Assembly: GCA_910586735.1 (NCBI GenBank)
Contig: CAJUJW010000004.1
Span: forward strand, 1-64,000
DNA length: 64,000 nt
Origin: an uncultured Oscillibacter sp.
GTDB taxonomy: Bacteria; Bacillota; Clostridia; Oscillospirales; Oscillospiraceae
Reading direction: 5' to 3'
The notes beneath the pieces were generated by a model, which saw only the letters and a list, made by a program, of their open reading frames with translations, ran no database searches and was not told where the DNA came from. This document shows, one piece after another, positions 16,419 to 24,463 of this stretch. Within the stretch, counting starts at the first letter, position 1. Every line of letters starts with the position of its first letter. The position numbers were made by a program, and so were the translations under genes.

Positions 16419-16910
16419 TTATTCGGCCTGGAACTGGAGGGCAAACTGCTCCTCCAGCTCCTCCTGATGGGCCCCGGAGGCAATCAGGGCGGCGTAGGCC
16501 CCCTCCCGCAGCACCTTGGCCTTCTTCCAGGACTCCAGGGTCTCGGGATACCAGGCCCCGCCGTCCACCTGGCTGTCAATCCGGGCCTGGAGAATTTCGG
16601 CGGCCTTCTCCCCGTCCTCCTCCGTCTCGCCCTGGAAGAGGACAATCTCGTTCACGTCGGAGCTCATGGCGGGCACCTGGACGATCAGCTGCCTGGCGGG
16701 AATCTCCGGGAGGCCGGGGTAGTATTCCTCCAGCAGTCCCCCATCCACGGAGGTCATATAGCCCTCCTCCCAGCCGCAGGACTCCTCCATGCCGGCGTAC
16801 AGGTCGCTGAGGGACACCTCCGCCGCCTCCGGCCCGTCCTCCTTTTCCTGCCCGCCGCAGCCGGACAGGAACACCAGCGCCGCCAGAACCCATGCCATTC
16901 TCTTTTTCAT
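16419..16910 (-). CDS. DUF4358 lipoprotein
   Basis: Exported lipoprotein of 163 residues and unknown function. The signal peptide MKKRMAWVLAALVFLSGCGG has a clear lipobox LSGC (residues 15-18). The mature part matches the DUF4358 pattern: DLYAGMEES, the Tyr-rich LEEYYPGL, MSSDVNEIVLFQ, and a C-terminal helical region. It is the first gene of the MBOAT/DHHW operon, 10 nt before the MBOAT start. DUF4358 genes often accompany these acetylation genes in Clostridia (recalled, not checked), suggesting an accessory role at the outer face of the membrane. Confidence 0.8.
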   Translation of the reverse strand: MKKRMAWVLAALVFLSGCGGQEKEDGPEAAEVSLSDLYAGMEESCGWEEGYMTSVDGGLLEEYYPGLPEIPARQLIVQVPAMSSDVNEIVLFQGETEEDGEKAAEILQARIDSQVDGGAWYPETLESWKKAKVLREGAYAALIASGAHQEELEEQFALQFQAE

Positions 16911-16963
16911 CCCGTTCTCCTCCCGCCGTTCCGGCCCCGCCGGAAAAGTTTTTTCTCTGTTCC

Positions 16964-16997
16964 TTGTTTTTATACAGGATTCGCGCTATAATTTCAA
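16964..16997. promoter_or_regulatory. Overlapping divergent promoters (DUF4358 operon and threonine aldolase)
   Basis: Plus strand: TTGTTT (16964-16969), 17 bp, TATAAT (16987-16992). Minus strand: TTGAAA (16992-16997), 17 bp, TATAAA (16969-16974). The two promoters occupy the same 34 bp face to face, so polymerase binding should be mutually exclusive. Confidence 0.75.
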
Positions 16998-17060
16998 CAT
17001 CAATTCTGTAACATTCCGTAACAGTTCTCTGGGGCGGTTGTTACTTTCTGGAGGTCAGAT

Positions 17061-18083
17061 ATGTACAGTTTCCGAAACGACTACAGCGAAGGGGCCCATC
17101 CCGTGGTGCTGAAAGCCCTCACCGAGACCAATCTGGAGCAGACCCGGGGCTACGGCCTGGACCCCCGCTGTGAAAAGGCGCGGGCCCTCATCCGTTCCCT
17201 CTGCGCCGCCCCCGAGGCGGACGTACACTTCGTGGTGGGGGGCACCCAGGCGAACCTGCTGGTGATTGAGGCCATGCTGAAGCCCTACGAGGCCGTCATC
17301 GCCGCCCACACGGGACACATCAACGTCCACGAAACCGGGGCCATCGAGGGCACGGGGCACAAGGTCATCGCCGTCCCCAGCCCCGACGGGAAAGTTACTC
17401 CCGCCATGATCGAGTCCGTCCCCGAGCTCCACAGCGACGAGCACCAGGTGAAGCCCGCCATGGTCTACGTCTCCAACACCACGGAAACCGGCACCGTCTA
17501 CTCCAAGGCGGAGCTGACGGCCCTCCGGCAGTGCTGCGACAAGCACGGGCTTATCCTCTTCCTGGACGGGGCCCGGCTGGGTTCCGCCCTGGCCTGCGGG
17601 GACATGACCCTCCCGGACTACGCGGCTCTGGCGGATGTCTTCTACATCGGCGGCACCAAGAACGGCGCCCTCTTCGGCGAGGCCCTGGTCTTCGCCAGGC
17701 CCCGGCCGGACTTCCGCTGGCACATCAAGCGCCGGGGCGCCATGTTCGCCAAGGGCCGCCTCCTGGGCCTCCAGTTCCAGGCCCTGCTGGAAAACGGCGC
17801 CTATCTGGACGCCGCCCGCCACGCCAACGCCCTGGCCCTCCGCCTCCGGGACGGGGTGGCCGCCCTGGGCTTCCCCCTGCCGGTGGAGTCCCCCTCCAAC
17901 CAGCAGTTCCCCGTCTTCCCCAACGAGGTGGTCTCCAAGCTCCAGGACATGGGCTATGAGTTCGAGGTGGACCACGCCGTGGACGCCGGGCACACCCAGA
18001 TCCGCCTGGTGACCAGCTGGGCCACGCCGGAACAGGCCGTGGAGGACTTCCTCCGGGACCTGGCCGTCTGCGCGGACCGGTAA
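17061..18083 (+). CDS. ltaE: Low-specificity L-threonine aldolase (PLP, beta-eliminating lyase family)
   Basis: PLP enzyme cleaving L-threonine/allo-threonine to glycine and acetaldehyde. The 340 residues start with MYSFRNDYSEGAHP, have FVVGGTQANLLVIEAML, HINVHETGAIEGTGHKV, FLDGARLGSAL (aldolase motif) and the PLP lysine in IGGTKNGALFGEA. The ATG follows TGGAGGTC. It is monocistronic, with its own promoter overlapping that of the divergent DUF4358 operon and a hairpin terminator downstream. The related beta-eliminating lyases are an alternative, but length and motifs fit threonine aldolase best. Confidence 0.9.
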   Translation: MYSFRNDYSEGAHPVVLKALTETNLEQTRGYGLDPRCEKARALIRSLCAAPEADVHFVVGGTQANLLVIEAMLKPYEAVIAAHTGHINVHETGAIEGTGHKVIAVPSPDGKVTPAMIESVPELHSDEHQVKPAMVYVSNTTETGTVYSKAELTALRQCCDKHGLILFLDGARLGSALACGDMTLPDYAALADVFYIGGTKNGALFGEALVFARPRPDFRWHIKRRGAMFAKGRLLGLQFQALLENGAYLDAARHANALALRLRDGVAALGFPLPVESPSNQQFPVFPNEVVSKLQDMGYEFEVDHAVDAGHTQIRLVTSWATPEQAVEDFLRDLAVCADR

Positions 18084-18107
18084 GACTTTTATCCAGGCCG
18101 TTTTCCA

Positions 18108-18137
18108 CCCCCTCCGGCTGTGCCGGAGGGGGTGTTT
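18108..18137 (+). terminator. Terminator of threonine aldolase
   Basis: A CCCCCTCCGGC/GCCGGAGGGGG stem with a short loop, followed by GTTT, lies 25 nt after the stop codon. Confidence 0.75.
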
Positions 18138-18169
18138 CGCGGGGGGAGGGCGGACACACAGGTCCGCCC

Positions 18170-18352
18170 CTACTGGATGTGCTCCTCGGGGAAGTTGTCC
18201 AGCACCCGGAAGCCCATCTCCTCGGACGTGGCCAGGGGGTACTTGTAAATGGTAACCGGGTCCTGGATGGGGCACATCCGCTTTTCCGGCTCCAGGCGAA
18301 GGAAGGGCTTTCCGTCGTCGTGGTTATTGACTGCCCGTCTGTCCTCTGACAT
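18170..18352 (-). CDS. Hypothetical 60-residue protein
   Basis: Unrecognised small soluble protein (MSEDRRAVNNHDDGKPFL to NFPEEHIQ). It has a GAGGTGAT ribosome site 6-8 nt before the ATG, supporting expression. The central part (EPEKRMCPIQDPVTIYKYP) has one Cys and no obvious motif or membrane segment. It is a leftward single gene between threonine aldolase and ktrA, with 54 nt before the ktrA stop. Composition is like that of its neighbours. No function can be assigned. Confidence 0.55.
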   Translation of the reverse strand: MSEDRRAVNNHDDGKPFLRLEPEKRMCPIQDPVTIYKYPLATSEEMGFRVLDNFPEEHIQ

Positions 18353-18406
18353 GAAAAATCACCTCAAAGGAAGCATGCGCCGAAAACCGGAATCTATCGC
18401 CGGAAC

Positions 18407-19057
18407 TTAATGTAAATTCATCAGGCGGATGCCCGCCTCCTTGTCCCCGGCCACGATGAGGTGCCCGTCCTCCCGGAAGCGGTAGTTGGGGTCCACCAGG
18501 GGGACCACCACATCGCCGCTCTTCACCCCCAGGATGTTAACGTTGTATTTTTTGCGGACCTCCAGCTCGATGACCGTGCGGCCCTCCCACTCCTTGGGCA
18601 CCTCCAGCTCGAAGATGGCGAACTTGGGCGTCAGCTCGAAGTAGTCGAAGACGTTCTCGGCGGAAAAGCGGATGGCCGCCCGGCGGGCCATGTCCATCTC
18701 CGTGTGTACCACGAAGTCCGCCCCGATCTTCCGCAGGAACTTGATCTGCCGCTCCTGGTCCGCCCGGGCCACCACGAATTTCGCCCCCAGGTCCTTCAGG
18801 GCGGCGGTGGTCTCCAGGGAGCTCTGGAAGTCGTCCCGGACGCAGACGAAGCACACGTCGAAATTCCGCACGCCCAGGGTCTCCAGCACCTGCTCGTCCT
18901 GGCAGTCCCCCACGCAGGCGGCGGTGGCCAGGGAGGCGATTTTCGCCACCTTGTCCTCGTCACGGTCCAGAACCATGACCTCGTTCCCCAGCTCCAGCAG
19001 ATACCGGGTCAGGTGCCGCCCGAAGCGGCCCAGGCCGATGACCAAAAAGGATTTCAT
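18407..19057 (-). CDS. ktrA: KtrA/TrkA-type potassium channel regulatory subunit
   Basis: Cytosolic RCK gating ring of a Ktr potassium uptake system. The 216 residues comprise an RCK_N Rossmann domain (VIGLGRFGRHL, GxGxxG at 8-13, acidic VLDRDEDKV) and an RCK_C domain (about 135-216, EWEGRTVIELEVRKKYNVNI and EDGHLIVAGDKE). RCK_C domains of this type bind cyclic di-AMP in Firmicutes. The start at 19055-19057 has GAGGGAGG upstream. It follows ktrB by 17 nt in the same operon. Family and partner agree. Confidence 0.93.
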   Translation of the reverse strand: MKSFLVIGLGRFGRHLTRYLLELGNEVMVLDRDEDKVAKIASLATAACVGDCQDEQVLETLGVRNFDVCFVCVRDDFQSSLETTAALKDLGAKFVVARADQERQIKFLRKIGADFVVHTEMDMARRAAIRFSAENVFDYFELTPKFAIFELEVPKEWEGRTVIELEVRKKYNVNILGVKSGDVVVPLVDPNYRFREDGHLIVAGDKEAGIRLMNLH

Positions 19058-19074
19058 CCCTCGTCCTCCCTCTC

Positions 19075-20394
19075 TCATCCAATCAGAATTTTTTCGGGCA
19101 CGTAGCGCAGGCTGTTCTGGGCCCGCTTGCCCTTGGTCATGGCCAGGACCACGGACATGCTGCCCACCCGGCCCGCGAACATCATCAGAATCACCGCCCA
19201 CTTGGAAAGCGCCGGCAGAGACGCCGTCAGGTTCCGGCTCAGTCCCACGGTGCTCATGGCGGAAAAGGTCTCGTACAGCGCGTCCGTCAGCCCCGCGCCC
19301 TGGACGCACAGCACCATGCAGCCGCACAGCGCCCCGAAGAGGTACAGGCTGGCGGCGGAGTAGGCGTTGCGGATATCCCCCTCGTCCAGGCGGCGGTGGA
19401 AGACGTTCATGTCGTCCTGCCGCCGGATTCTGGACCGGACGCCCAGCACCAGCACCGCGAAGGTGTTCACCTTCACGCCGCCTCCGGTGGATCCGGAACC
19501 CGCGCCCACGAACATCAAAACCAGCATCAGCAGTACGCCCCCCTGGCTCAAAGTCCCCTGGTCCACCGAGGCGAAGCCCGCCGTCCGGGCCGTCACCGAC
19601 TGGAACGCCGCCATCAGCGCCCGGGTGGGGCCGTCCGCCCCGGCAAAGGCGTGGTCCGCCTCCAGGAACCAGAAGGCCACCGCGCCCCCGGCGAAGAGGC
19701 TCAGCGTGACGGCCAGGGACATCCTGGAGTGAAGCCGCCAGCGGCGGAAGCGCCGCCCGTGGGTCAGCGCGTCGTCCCACACCAGGAAGCCCAGGCCCCC
19801 GCAGATGATCAGCGCCATCAGCACCAGATTCAAAAATGGCTCCCCCGCCTCTGTGACGATGGAGGTCCCGGCGCCCAGAAGGTCAAAGCCCGCGTTGCAG
19901 AAGGCGGACACGGCGTGAAACACCGCCATCCAAAGGCCCCGCCCCAGGCCGTACCGGGGGCAGAACCAGAGGGTCAGCAGCGCCGCGCCCAGGCCCTCGC
20001 ACGCGAAGGTCACCAGCAGGGCCCGCCGGGCCAGGCGCACCACGCCCCCCAGCTGCAGGGCCCCCAGGCTGTCCTGAAGCAGGGCCCGCTGGCGGAGCCC
20101 CACCCGCCGCCGGACCAGCAGAGCCGCCGGCAGAGAGGCCGTCACAAAGCCCAGGCCCCCGATCTGAATCAGCAGGAGCAGAACCACCTGGCCGAAGGCG
20201 CTGAACTGGGTGGCGGTGTCGTACACCGTCAGCCCCGTGACGCAGGAGGCCGACGCCGAGGTGAAAACGGCGTTGATCCAGGGGATGCCCTCCCCGTTCC
20301 GGGAGGCGATGGGCAGGGACAGCAGGCAGGCCCCCGCCAGAATCAGCAGGGCAAAGCCCAGGGCCAGGGTCTGCACCGCGTTTGGTCTTCGCAT
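19075..20394 (-). CDS. ktrB: KtrB/TrkH-type potassium uptake channel subunit
   Basis: Membrane pore of the Ktr system, importing potassium (often sodium-coupled). The 439 residues contain the four pore-loop repeats with selectivity glycines, for example SASASCVTGLTVYDT, HAVSAFCNAGFDLLG, SVTARTAGFASVD and FSAMSTVGLSRNL, and about eight membrane helices. I place the start at the ATG at 20392-20394, 10 nt after AGGAGG, rather than the TTG three codons earlier, which lies against the ribosome site. It is the first gene of ktrBA, downstream of a sigma-A promoter. Confidence 0.93.
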   Translation of the reverse strand: MRRPNAVQTLALGFALLILAGACLLSLPIASRNGEGIPWINAVFTSASASCVTGLTVYDTATQFSAFGQVVLLLLIQIGGLGFVTASLPAALLVRRRVGLRQRALLQDSLGALQLGGVVRLARRALLVTFACEGLGAALLTLWFCPRYGLGRGLWMAVFHAVSAFCNAGFDLLGAGTSIVTEAGEPFLNLVLMALIICGGLGFLVWDDALTHGRRFRRWRLHSRMSLAVTLSLFAGGAVAFWFLEADHAFAGADGPTRALMAAFQSVTARTAGFASVDQGTLSQGGVLLMLVLMFVGAGSGSTGGGVKVNTFAVLVLGVRSRIRRQDDMNVFHRRLDEGDIRNAYSAASLYLFGALCGCMVLCVQGAGLTDALYETFSAMSTVGLSRNLTASLPALSKWAVILMMFAGRVGSMSVVLAMTKGKRAQNSLRYVPEKILIG

Positions 20395-20433
20395 AAGGAG
20401 CAACCCTCCTAAAACTTGGTTTTCTCAACAATC

Positions 20434-20461
20434 ATTATACCCCAAAAAATTCCTTTTTCAA
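20434..20461 (-). promoter_or_regulatory. Promoter of ktrBA
   Basis: Minus-strand TTGAAA (20456-20461) and TATAAT (20434-20439) have 16-bp spacing. The promoter nearly abuts the 3' end of the upstream M20 gene. Confidence 0.7.
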
Positions 20462-20466
20462 GGGGG

Positions 20467-21570
20467 TCACTCCAGGAGCAGCAGGTGCTTGAGGAAGTCC
20501 ATGCCCTGGGGCAGCACCATTTCGTCGTCAAAGCAGAACTCCGGGGAGTGGAGCTCCGGCGTGTCCCCTATGCCCAGGAGGAAGAACAGGCCCGGAACCC
20601 GCCGCTGGTAGAAGGAGAAGTCCTCCGCCGTCAGCGTGGGCGCGTCCAGGGGCAGCGGCGCGTCCTCCCCCAGGCCGGACACCACCGTCTCGTACAGCCC
20701 CTCGTGGTTCCACACCGCCGGGTAGCCCTGGCTCAGACGGACCTCCACGGCGCATCCGGTCTCCTCCGCGATATCCCGGCCGATCTCCTCCAGCCGCCGC
20801 CGGCAGAGGGCCTGGGTCTCGTCCCGGAAGGTGCGCAGACTCCCCTCCAGCCGGGTCTCCCCGCTGACGGCGTTGCGCACCGTGCCTGAGACCATTTTGC
20901 CGAAGCGCAGCACCACCGGCTCCTCCCCCGGAAGGCTCTCCGCCATGGCGTAGGCCCGGCGGAGGTACTCCGCCCCCGCCGTCAGGGCGTCGATGCCCTC
21001 CGCCGCCCGGCCGATGTGGACGCTTTTGCCGGTGAGACTCACCGTCACCTCGTTGGACCGGGCCATGATGGGGCCCGGGCGGCAGTAGATTTTCCCCTGT
21101 TCCAGCTTGGGCCAGAGGTGCATGGCGAAGACCCGCTCGGCCCGGTGCCGCTCCAGCACGCCGGTCTCGCAGAGCTTTTCCGCCCCGCCGGTGGTCTCCT
21201 CCGAGGGCTGGAAGAGGAAGAGGACGTTCCGGGGCAGGGCCTTCCTGTGGGCCGAGGCGTAGGCCGCCAGGGCCAGGGCCATGGCGGTGTTCCCGTCGTG
21301 GCCGCAGGCGTGCATGGCCCCGGAGTGGGTCGAGGCGTAGTCCAGGCCCGTGGCCTCCGGGATGGGCAGCGCGTCCATGTCCGCCCGGAAGGCAACGGTG
21401 GTCTCCTTCCCCGCGTCCAGAAAGGCGCAGACACTGGAGGGTATGGGGGAAAAGGTCTCCAGCTCAAAGCTGGCCAGGGCGGACTGCACATAGGCGCAGG
21501 TCTCCGGCAGGCGGTCGTCCAGTTCCGGGATGCGGTGCAGGGCGCGGCGGTATTCAACAACAGGCTGCAT
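20467..21570 (-). CDS. M20 family metallopeptidase, probable N-acetyldiaminopimelate deacetylase
   Basis: Zinc amidohydrolase of 367 residues. It shows FRADMDALPIPEATGLDYAS, the zinc motif MHACGHDGNTAM, LFQPSEETTGGAEK and a C-terminal LTAEDFSFY. The family covers N-acyl amino acid and hippurate deacylases. The divergent dapA-dapB-dapH operon makes N-acetyl intermediates, so deacetylation of N-acetyl-LL-diaminopimelate is the likely job (inference from context). The ATG at 21568-21570 has GAAGGAGG upstream; an in-frame upstream extension is non-coding. Motifs are strong; exact substrate moderately sure. Confidence 0.85.
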   Translation of the reverse strand: MQPVVEYRRALHRIPELDDRLPETCAYVQSALASFELETFSPIPSSVCAFLDAGKETTVAFRADMDALPIPEATGLDYASTHSGAMHACGHDGNTAMALALAAYASAHRKALPRNVLFLFQPSEETTGGAEKLCETGVLERHRAERVFAMHLWPKLEQGKIYCRPGPIMARSNEVTVSLTGKSVHIGRAAEGIDALTAGAEYLRRAYAMAESLPGEEPVVLRFGKMVSGTVRNAVSGETRLEGSLRTFRDETQALCRRRLEEIGRDIAEETGCAVEVRLSQGYPAVWNHEGLYETVVSGLGEDAPLPLDAPTLTAEDFSFYQRRVPGLFFLLGIGDTPELHSPEFCFDDEMVLPQGMDFLKHLLLLE

Positions 21571-21698
21571 AACGTTGCCTCCTTCAATGCGGTTAATATT
21601 CATCGTATTGTTTTCTAATATAGCATGTTCCGGCGGCGGGAGGCAAGGGGCGGCGGCGTTTTCGTCGGTTTCCACAAGGATTTTTTGCGCCTACCCCC

Positions 21699-21727
21699 TT
21701 GCAACCGGGTTTGGAAGATGATATGAT
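21699..21727 (+). promoter_or_regulatory. Promoter of the dapABH riboswitch transcript
   Basis: TTGCAA (21699-21704) and TATGAT (21722-21727) have 17-bp spacing and end about 12 bp before the lysine riboswitch begins. Confidence 0.75.
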
Positions 21728-21738
21728 AACGAAAAATG

Positions 21739-21898
21739 AGATAGAGGCGCGGAGACGAAGAAGTCGCGGGAGCCGGCAGGCTGAGAACGCGACGGAGGCA
21801 GCTCCGCCGAATCCCCCGTCCAGGCGTGGGCGGGAGATGGGTCCGGGGGGAAGACCTCCGGGACTGTCCGCGGCCCCAGGGCCGCGGGGGCGCTATCC
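21739..21898 (+). ncRNA. Lysine riboswitch (L-box)
   Basis: The leader contains the L-box landmarks in order: P1 strand GATAGAGGCGCGG, then GGAGGCAGCTCCGCCGAA, then TGGGCGGGAGATGGG, then GGGACTGTCC, and the closing P1 strand GCGCTATCC. The P1 halves pair across about 160 nt. A terminator lies 40 nt downstream. Lysine binding should shut off dapA-dapB-dapH. The intergenic stretch 21571-22019 holds only this riboswitch, its promoter and terminator. Confidence 0.92.
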
Positions 21899-21935
21899 GC
21901 TTACAGAACCGTCACGCCGTCTCCCGGCGTGTACC

Positions 21936-21970
21936 CTGTCGGCAGGAGCGCGCCTCTGCCGGCTTTTTTT
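21936..21970 (+). terminator. Riboswitch-controlled terminator before dapA
   Basis: A GTCGGCAG/CTGCCGGC hairpin (about 21938-21963) is followed by seven T residues, 50 nt before the dapA start. Confidence 0.88.
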
Positions 21971-22019
21971 CTACCTCATCCCCCATTCCATTTCTATTTC
22001 AATCTGGAGGGCTATTTAA

Positions 22020-22907
22020 ATGAAATTCAATAATCCCACCGGCTCCATCGTCGCCATGATCACCCCCTTCCGCCAGGACGGCAGCGTCAACTTCGACGCC
22101 CTCACCCAGCTTCTCGAGCGGCAGATCGCCGCCGGGACCGACGGCATCCTCACCCTGGGCACCACCGGCGAGTACCCCACCATGAGCCACGAGGAGGACG
22201 CCTCCGTGGTGGCCCACACCATCAAGGTGGTGGACGGCCGGGTCCCCGTCATTGTGGGCAGCGGCTCCAACTGCACCGCCACCCAGGTGGAAAAGAGTAT
22301 CCAGTATCAGGATATGGGAGCCGACGCCTTGCTGCTCATCGCCCCCTACTACAACAAGGCCAACCCCGAGGGCATGTACCGCCACTTCGCCGAAACGGCG
22401 GACAAGGTCCAGATTCCCTGCCTGCTCTACAACGTGCCGGGCCGCACCGGCTGCTCCATCCCCGTGTCCGTGGTGGAGAAGCTCAGCAAACATCCCCAGA
22501 TCTCCGGCATCAAGGAGGCCAGCGGGGACATGTCCTACGCTATGAAAATCGCCCACTGCGTGGGGCCGGACTTCGTCCTCTACTCCGGCAACGACGACAT
22601 CACCCTCCCCCTGATGAGCATCGGGGGCAGCGGGGTCATCTCCGTCTTCGCCAACGTCTGCCCGGACGTGTGCCATCAAATCGTGGCGGACTACGCCGGG
22701 GGGAACCAGGCCCGGGCCCTGGAGACCCACCTGAAATACCTGCGGCTGATGAACGATCTCTTTATGGAGGTGAACCCCATCCCCGTCAAGTCCGCCCTGA
22801 ACATGATGGGTCTGGACGCGGGTCCCCTGCGCATGCCCCTCTGCGAGATGAGCGGCGAGCACCAGGCGGCCCTCCGGGCCACGCTGGAGGAGGTTGGCCT
22901 GCTGTGA
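22020..22907 (+). CDS. dapA: 4-hydroxy-tetrahydrodipicolinate synthase
   Basis: Condenses pyruvate with aspartate semialdehyde, the first step of the lysine/diaminopimelate branch. The 295-residue TIM barrel has GTTGEYPTMSHEE (GTTGE motif), the catalytic Tyr in YNVPGRTG, and the Schiff-base Lys in GIKEASGDMS. A leading TGGAGGGC ribosome site precedes the ATG. It is the first gene of dapA-dapB-dapH behind a lysine riboswitch and terminator. Its TGA overlaps the dapB GTG start as GTGA. Identity is secure. Confidence 0.97.
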   Translation: MKFNNPTGSIVAMITPFRQDGSVNFDALTQLLERQIAAGTDGILTLGTTGEYPTMSHEEDASVVAHTIKVVDGRVPVIVGSGSNCTATQVEKSIQYQDMGADALLLIAPYYNKANPEGMYRHFAETADKVQIPCLLYNVPGRTGCSIPVSVVEKLSKHPQISGIKEASGDMSYAMKIAHCVGPDFVLYSGNDDITLPLMSIGGSGVISVFANVCPDVCHQIVADYAGGNQARALETHLKYLRLMNDLFMEVNPIPVKSALNMMGLDAGPLRMPLCEMSGEHQAALRATLEEVGLL

Positions 22908-23629
22908 GATATCTCCTGATTGGCCGGGGCAAAATGGGCCGTCTCATCCAGGAGACCGCCCAGGCCGCCGGGGACGAGATCGAGGCCGCCTTCGGCCGGG
23001 AGGACCTGGACCGGCTGGGGAAGCTGGGCAAAGTGGCCGACGTGGTCATCGACTTCTCCCGGCCCGAGGCCCTGCCGGAAATCTGCTCCTACGTCCGCCG
23101 CACCGGGACCCCCCTGCTCTCCGGCACCACCGGCCTGAGCGACGGGGACATCGCCCGGCTGGGCGCGGCCGGCCATTACGCCCCCGTCCTCTGGAGCGCC
23201 AACTACTCCCTGGGCGTGGCCGTTCTCTACCGGGCCCTGGCGGCGGTCTCCGAGGTCCTGAAGCCGGACTTTGACATCGAGCTCACCGAGACCCACCACA
23301 ACCAGAAAGCCGACGCCCCCAGCGGCACCGCGAAGCTCCTGCTGGAGGCCATCGACCCCGCTCACGCCCTGACCCCGGTCTATGGCCGGGAGGGGAACAC
23401 CGGCAGGCGGCGGAAGGATGAGATCGGCGTCCACGCCCTCCGGGGGGGCACCGTGGCGGGGACCCACACAGTCCACTTCTTCGGCCCCGACGAGGAGCTG
23501 GAGTTCACCCACCGGGCAGCCAGCCGGCAGATTTTCGTCAACGGCGCGCTGCACATGGCCCGGCTCCTGCCGGGGAGGCCCAACGGAATTTACGACCTGC
23601 AAAAAATCCTCTTCGGAGAAAACGCGTAG
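22904..23629 (+). CDS. dapB: 4-hydroxy-tetrahydrodipicolinate reductase
   Basis: NAD(P)H-dependent reductase forming tetrahydrodipicolinate. The 241 residues have the N-terminal nucleotide motif [29 protein letters not shown] and the substrate motif [18 protein letters not shown]. The start is GTG (22904-22906), overlapping the dapA stop, with AGGAGG 10 nt upstream inside dapA; no ATG fits. It is somewhat shorter than E. coli DapB, as is usual in Firmicutes. It is cotranscribed with dapA and dapH. Confidence 0.95.
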   Translation: MRYLLIGRGKMGRLIQETAQAAGDEIEAAFGREDLDRLGKLGKVADVVIDFSRPEALPEICSYVRRTGTPLLSGTTGLSDGDIARLGAAGHYAPVLWSANYSLGVAVLYRALAAVSEVLKPDFDIELTETHHNQKADAPSGTAKLLLEAIDPAHALTPVYGREGNTGRRRKDEIGVHALRGGTVAGTHTVHFFGPDEELEFTHRAASRQIFVNGALHMARLLPGRPNGIYDLQKILFGENA

Positions 23630-23639
23630 GAGGTCTTTT

Positions 23640-24335
23640 ATGAACGCACAGGAAATCATCGACTATATCGCCAACTCGGAAAAGAAAACCCCGGTAAAGA
23701 TCTACGTGAACCTGACGGAGGAGGTGGACTTCGGTTCCGCCAAGGTCTACGGCACGCGCCTGAGCCAGACCGTCTTCGGCGACTGGGAGGAGCTCCGCCC
23801 CATCCTGGAGGCCAGCGCGGACAAAATCGTGGACATGGTGGTGGAGAACGACCGGCGGAACTCCGGCGTGCCCCTGCTGGACCTGAAGGGCGTGAAGGCC
23901 CGGATTGAGCCCGGCGCCATCATCCGGGAGAAGGTGGAAATCGGAGAAGGGGCCGTCATCATGATGGGGGCGGTCATCAACATCGGCGCCGTGGTGGGAC
24001 CGGGCACCATGATCGACATGGGGGCCGTCCTGGGCGGCCGGGCCACCGTAGGGGCCCGCTGCCACATCGGCGCGGGGGCCGTCCTGGCCGGAGTGGTGGA
24101 GCCCGCCTCCGCCACGCCCGTCATTGTGGAGGACGGGGTCCTGGTGGGGGCCAACGCCGTGGTCATCGAGGGGGTCCACATCGGCAAAAACGCCGTGGTG
24201 GCCGCCGGGGCCGTGGTCATCGAGGACGTGCCGGACAATGCCGTGGTGGCCGGAAGCCCCGCGAAAATCATCAAGATGAAGGACGCGAAAACCGAGGGGA
24301 AAACCGCTCTGGTGGACGCCCTCCGCAAACTGTAA
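23640..24335 (+). CDS. dapH: Tetrahydrodipicolinate N-acetyltransferase
   Basis: Acetylates tetrahydrodipicolinate from acetyl-CoA, diverting it to the acetylase branch of diaminopimelate synthesis. The 231 residues have an N-terminal helical domain and a left-handed beta helix of hexapeptide repeats (about 90-205; [20 protein letters not shown] and onward to [11 protein letters not shown]). The ATG at 23640 follows AGGAGG by 7 nt. It is the last gene of the dapABH operon, followed by a strong hairpin terminator. Acetyl rather than succinyl type is inferred from length and the Firmicutes context. Confidence 0.94.
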   Translation: MNAQEIIDYIANSEKKTPVKIYVNLTEEVDFGSAKVYGTRLSQTVFGDWEELRPILEASADKIVDMVVENDRRNSGVPLLDLKGVKARIEPGAIIREKVEIGEGAVIMMGAVINIGAVVGPGTMIDMGAVLGGRATVGARCHIGAGAVLAGVVEPASATPVIVEDGVLVGANAVVIEGVHIGKNAVVAAGAVVIEDVPDNAVVAGSPAKIIKMKDAKTEGKTALVDALRKL

Positions 24336-24342
24336 CGTAAAG

Positions 24343-24375
24343 ACCGCCTGGGAGCTCGATTCCCAGGCGGTTCTT
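24343..24375 (+). terminator. Terminator of dapABH
   Basis: An 11-bp perfect stem ACCGCCTGGGA/TCCCAGGCGGT (24343-24353 with 24361-24371) is followed by TTCTT. Confidence 0.85.
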
Positions 24376-24437
24376 CGTTGCCGTCGCTTCGGCTTGGTAA
24401 CTCACCAGACAACCAGAGCGGGCCGAAAGCTCTTTTG

Positions 24438-24463
24438 GTTACTTTTCTCTCGAGAAAAGTAAC
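24438..24463. repeat. AT-rich hairpin abutting the lysA stop codon
   Basis: An 11-bp stem GTTACTTTTCT/AGAAAAGTAAC (24438-24448 with 24453-24463) with a CTCG loop touches the lysA TGA. It lacks a downstream T-run on the minus strand, so it is not a textbook terminator; it may be an interspersed element or an mRNA 3'-end stabiliser. Confidence 0.6.

Noticed and set aside
14831-16810. A 659-residue plus-strand open frame opposite the MBOAT and DUF4358 genes
   Set aside because: Low-complexity Pro/Gly/Gln/Arg composition with no domain, no start signal, and full overlap with well-supported genes on the other strand.
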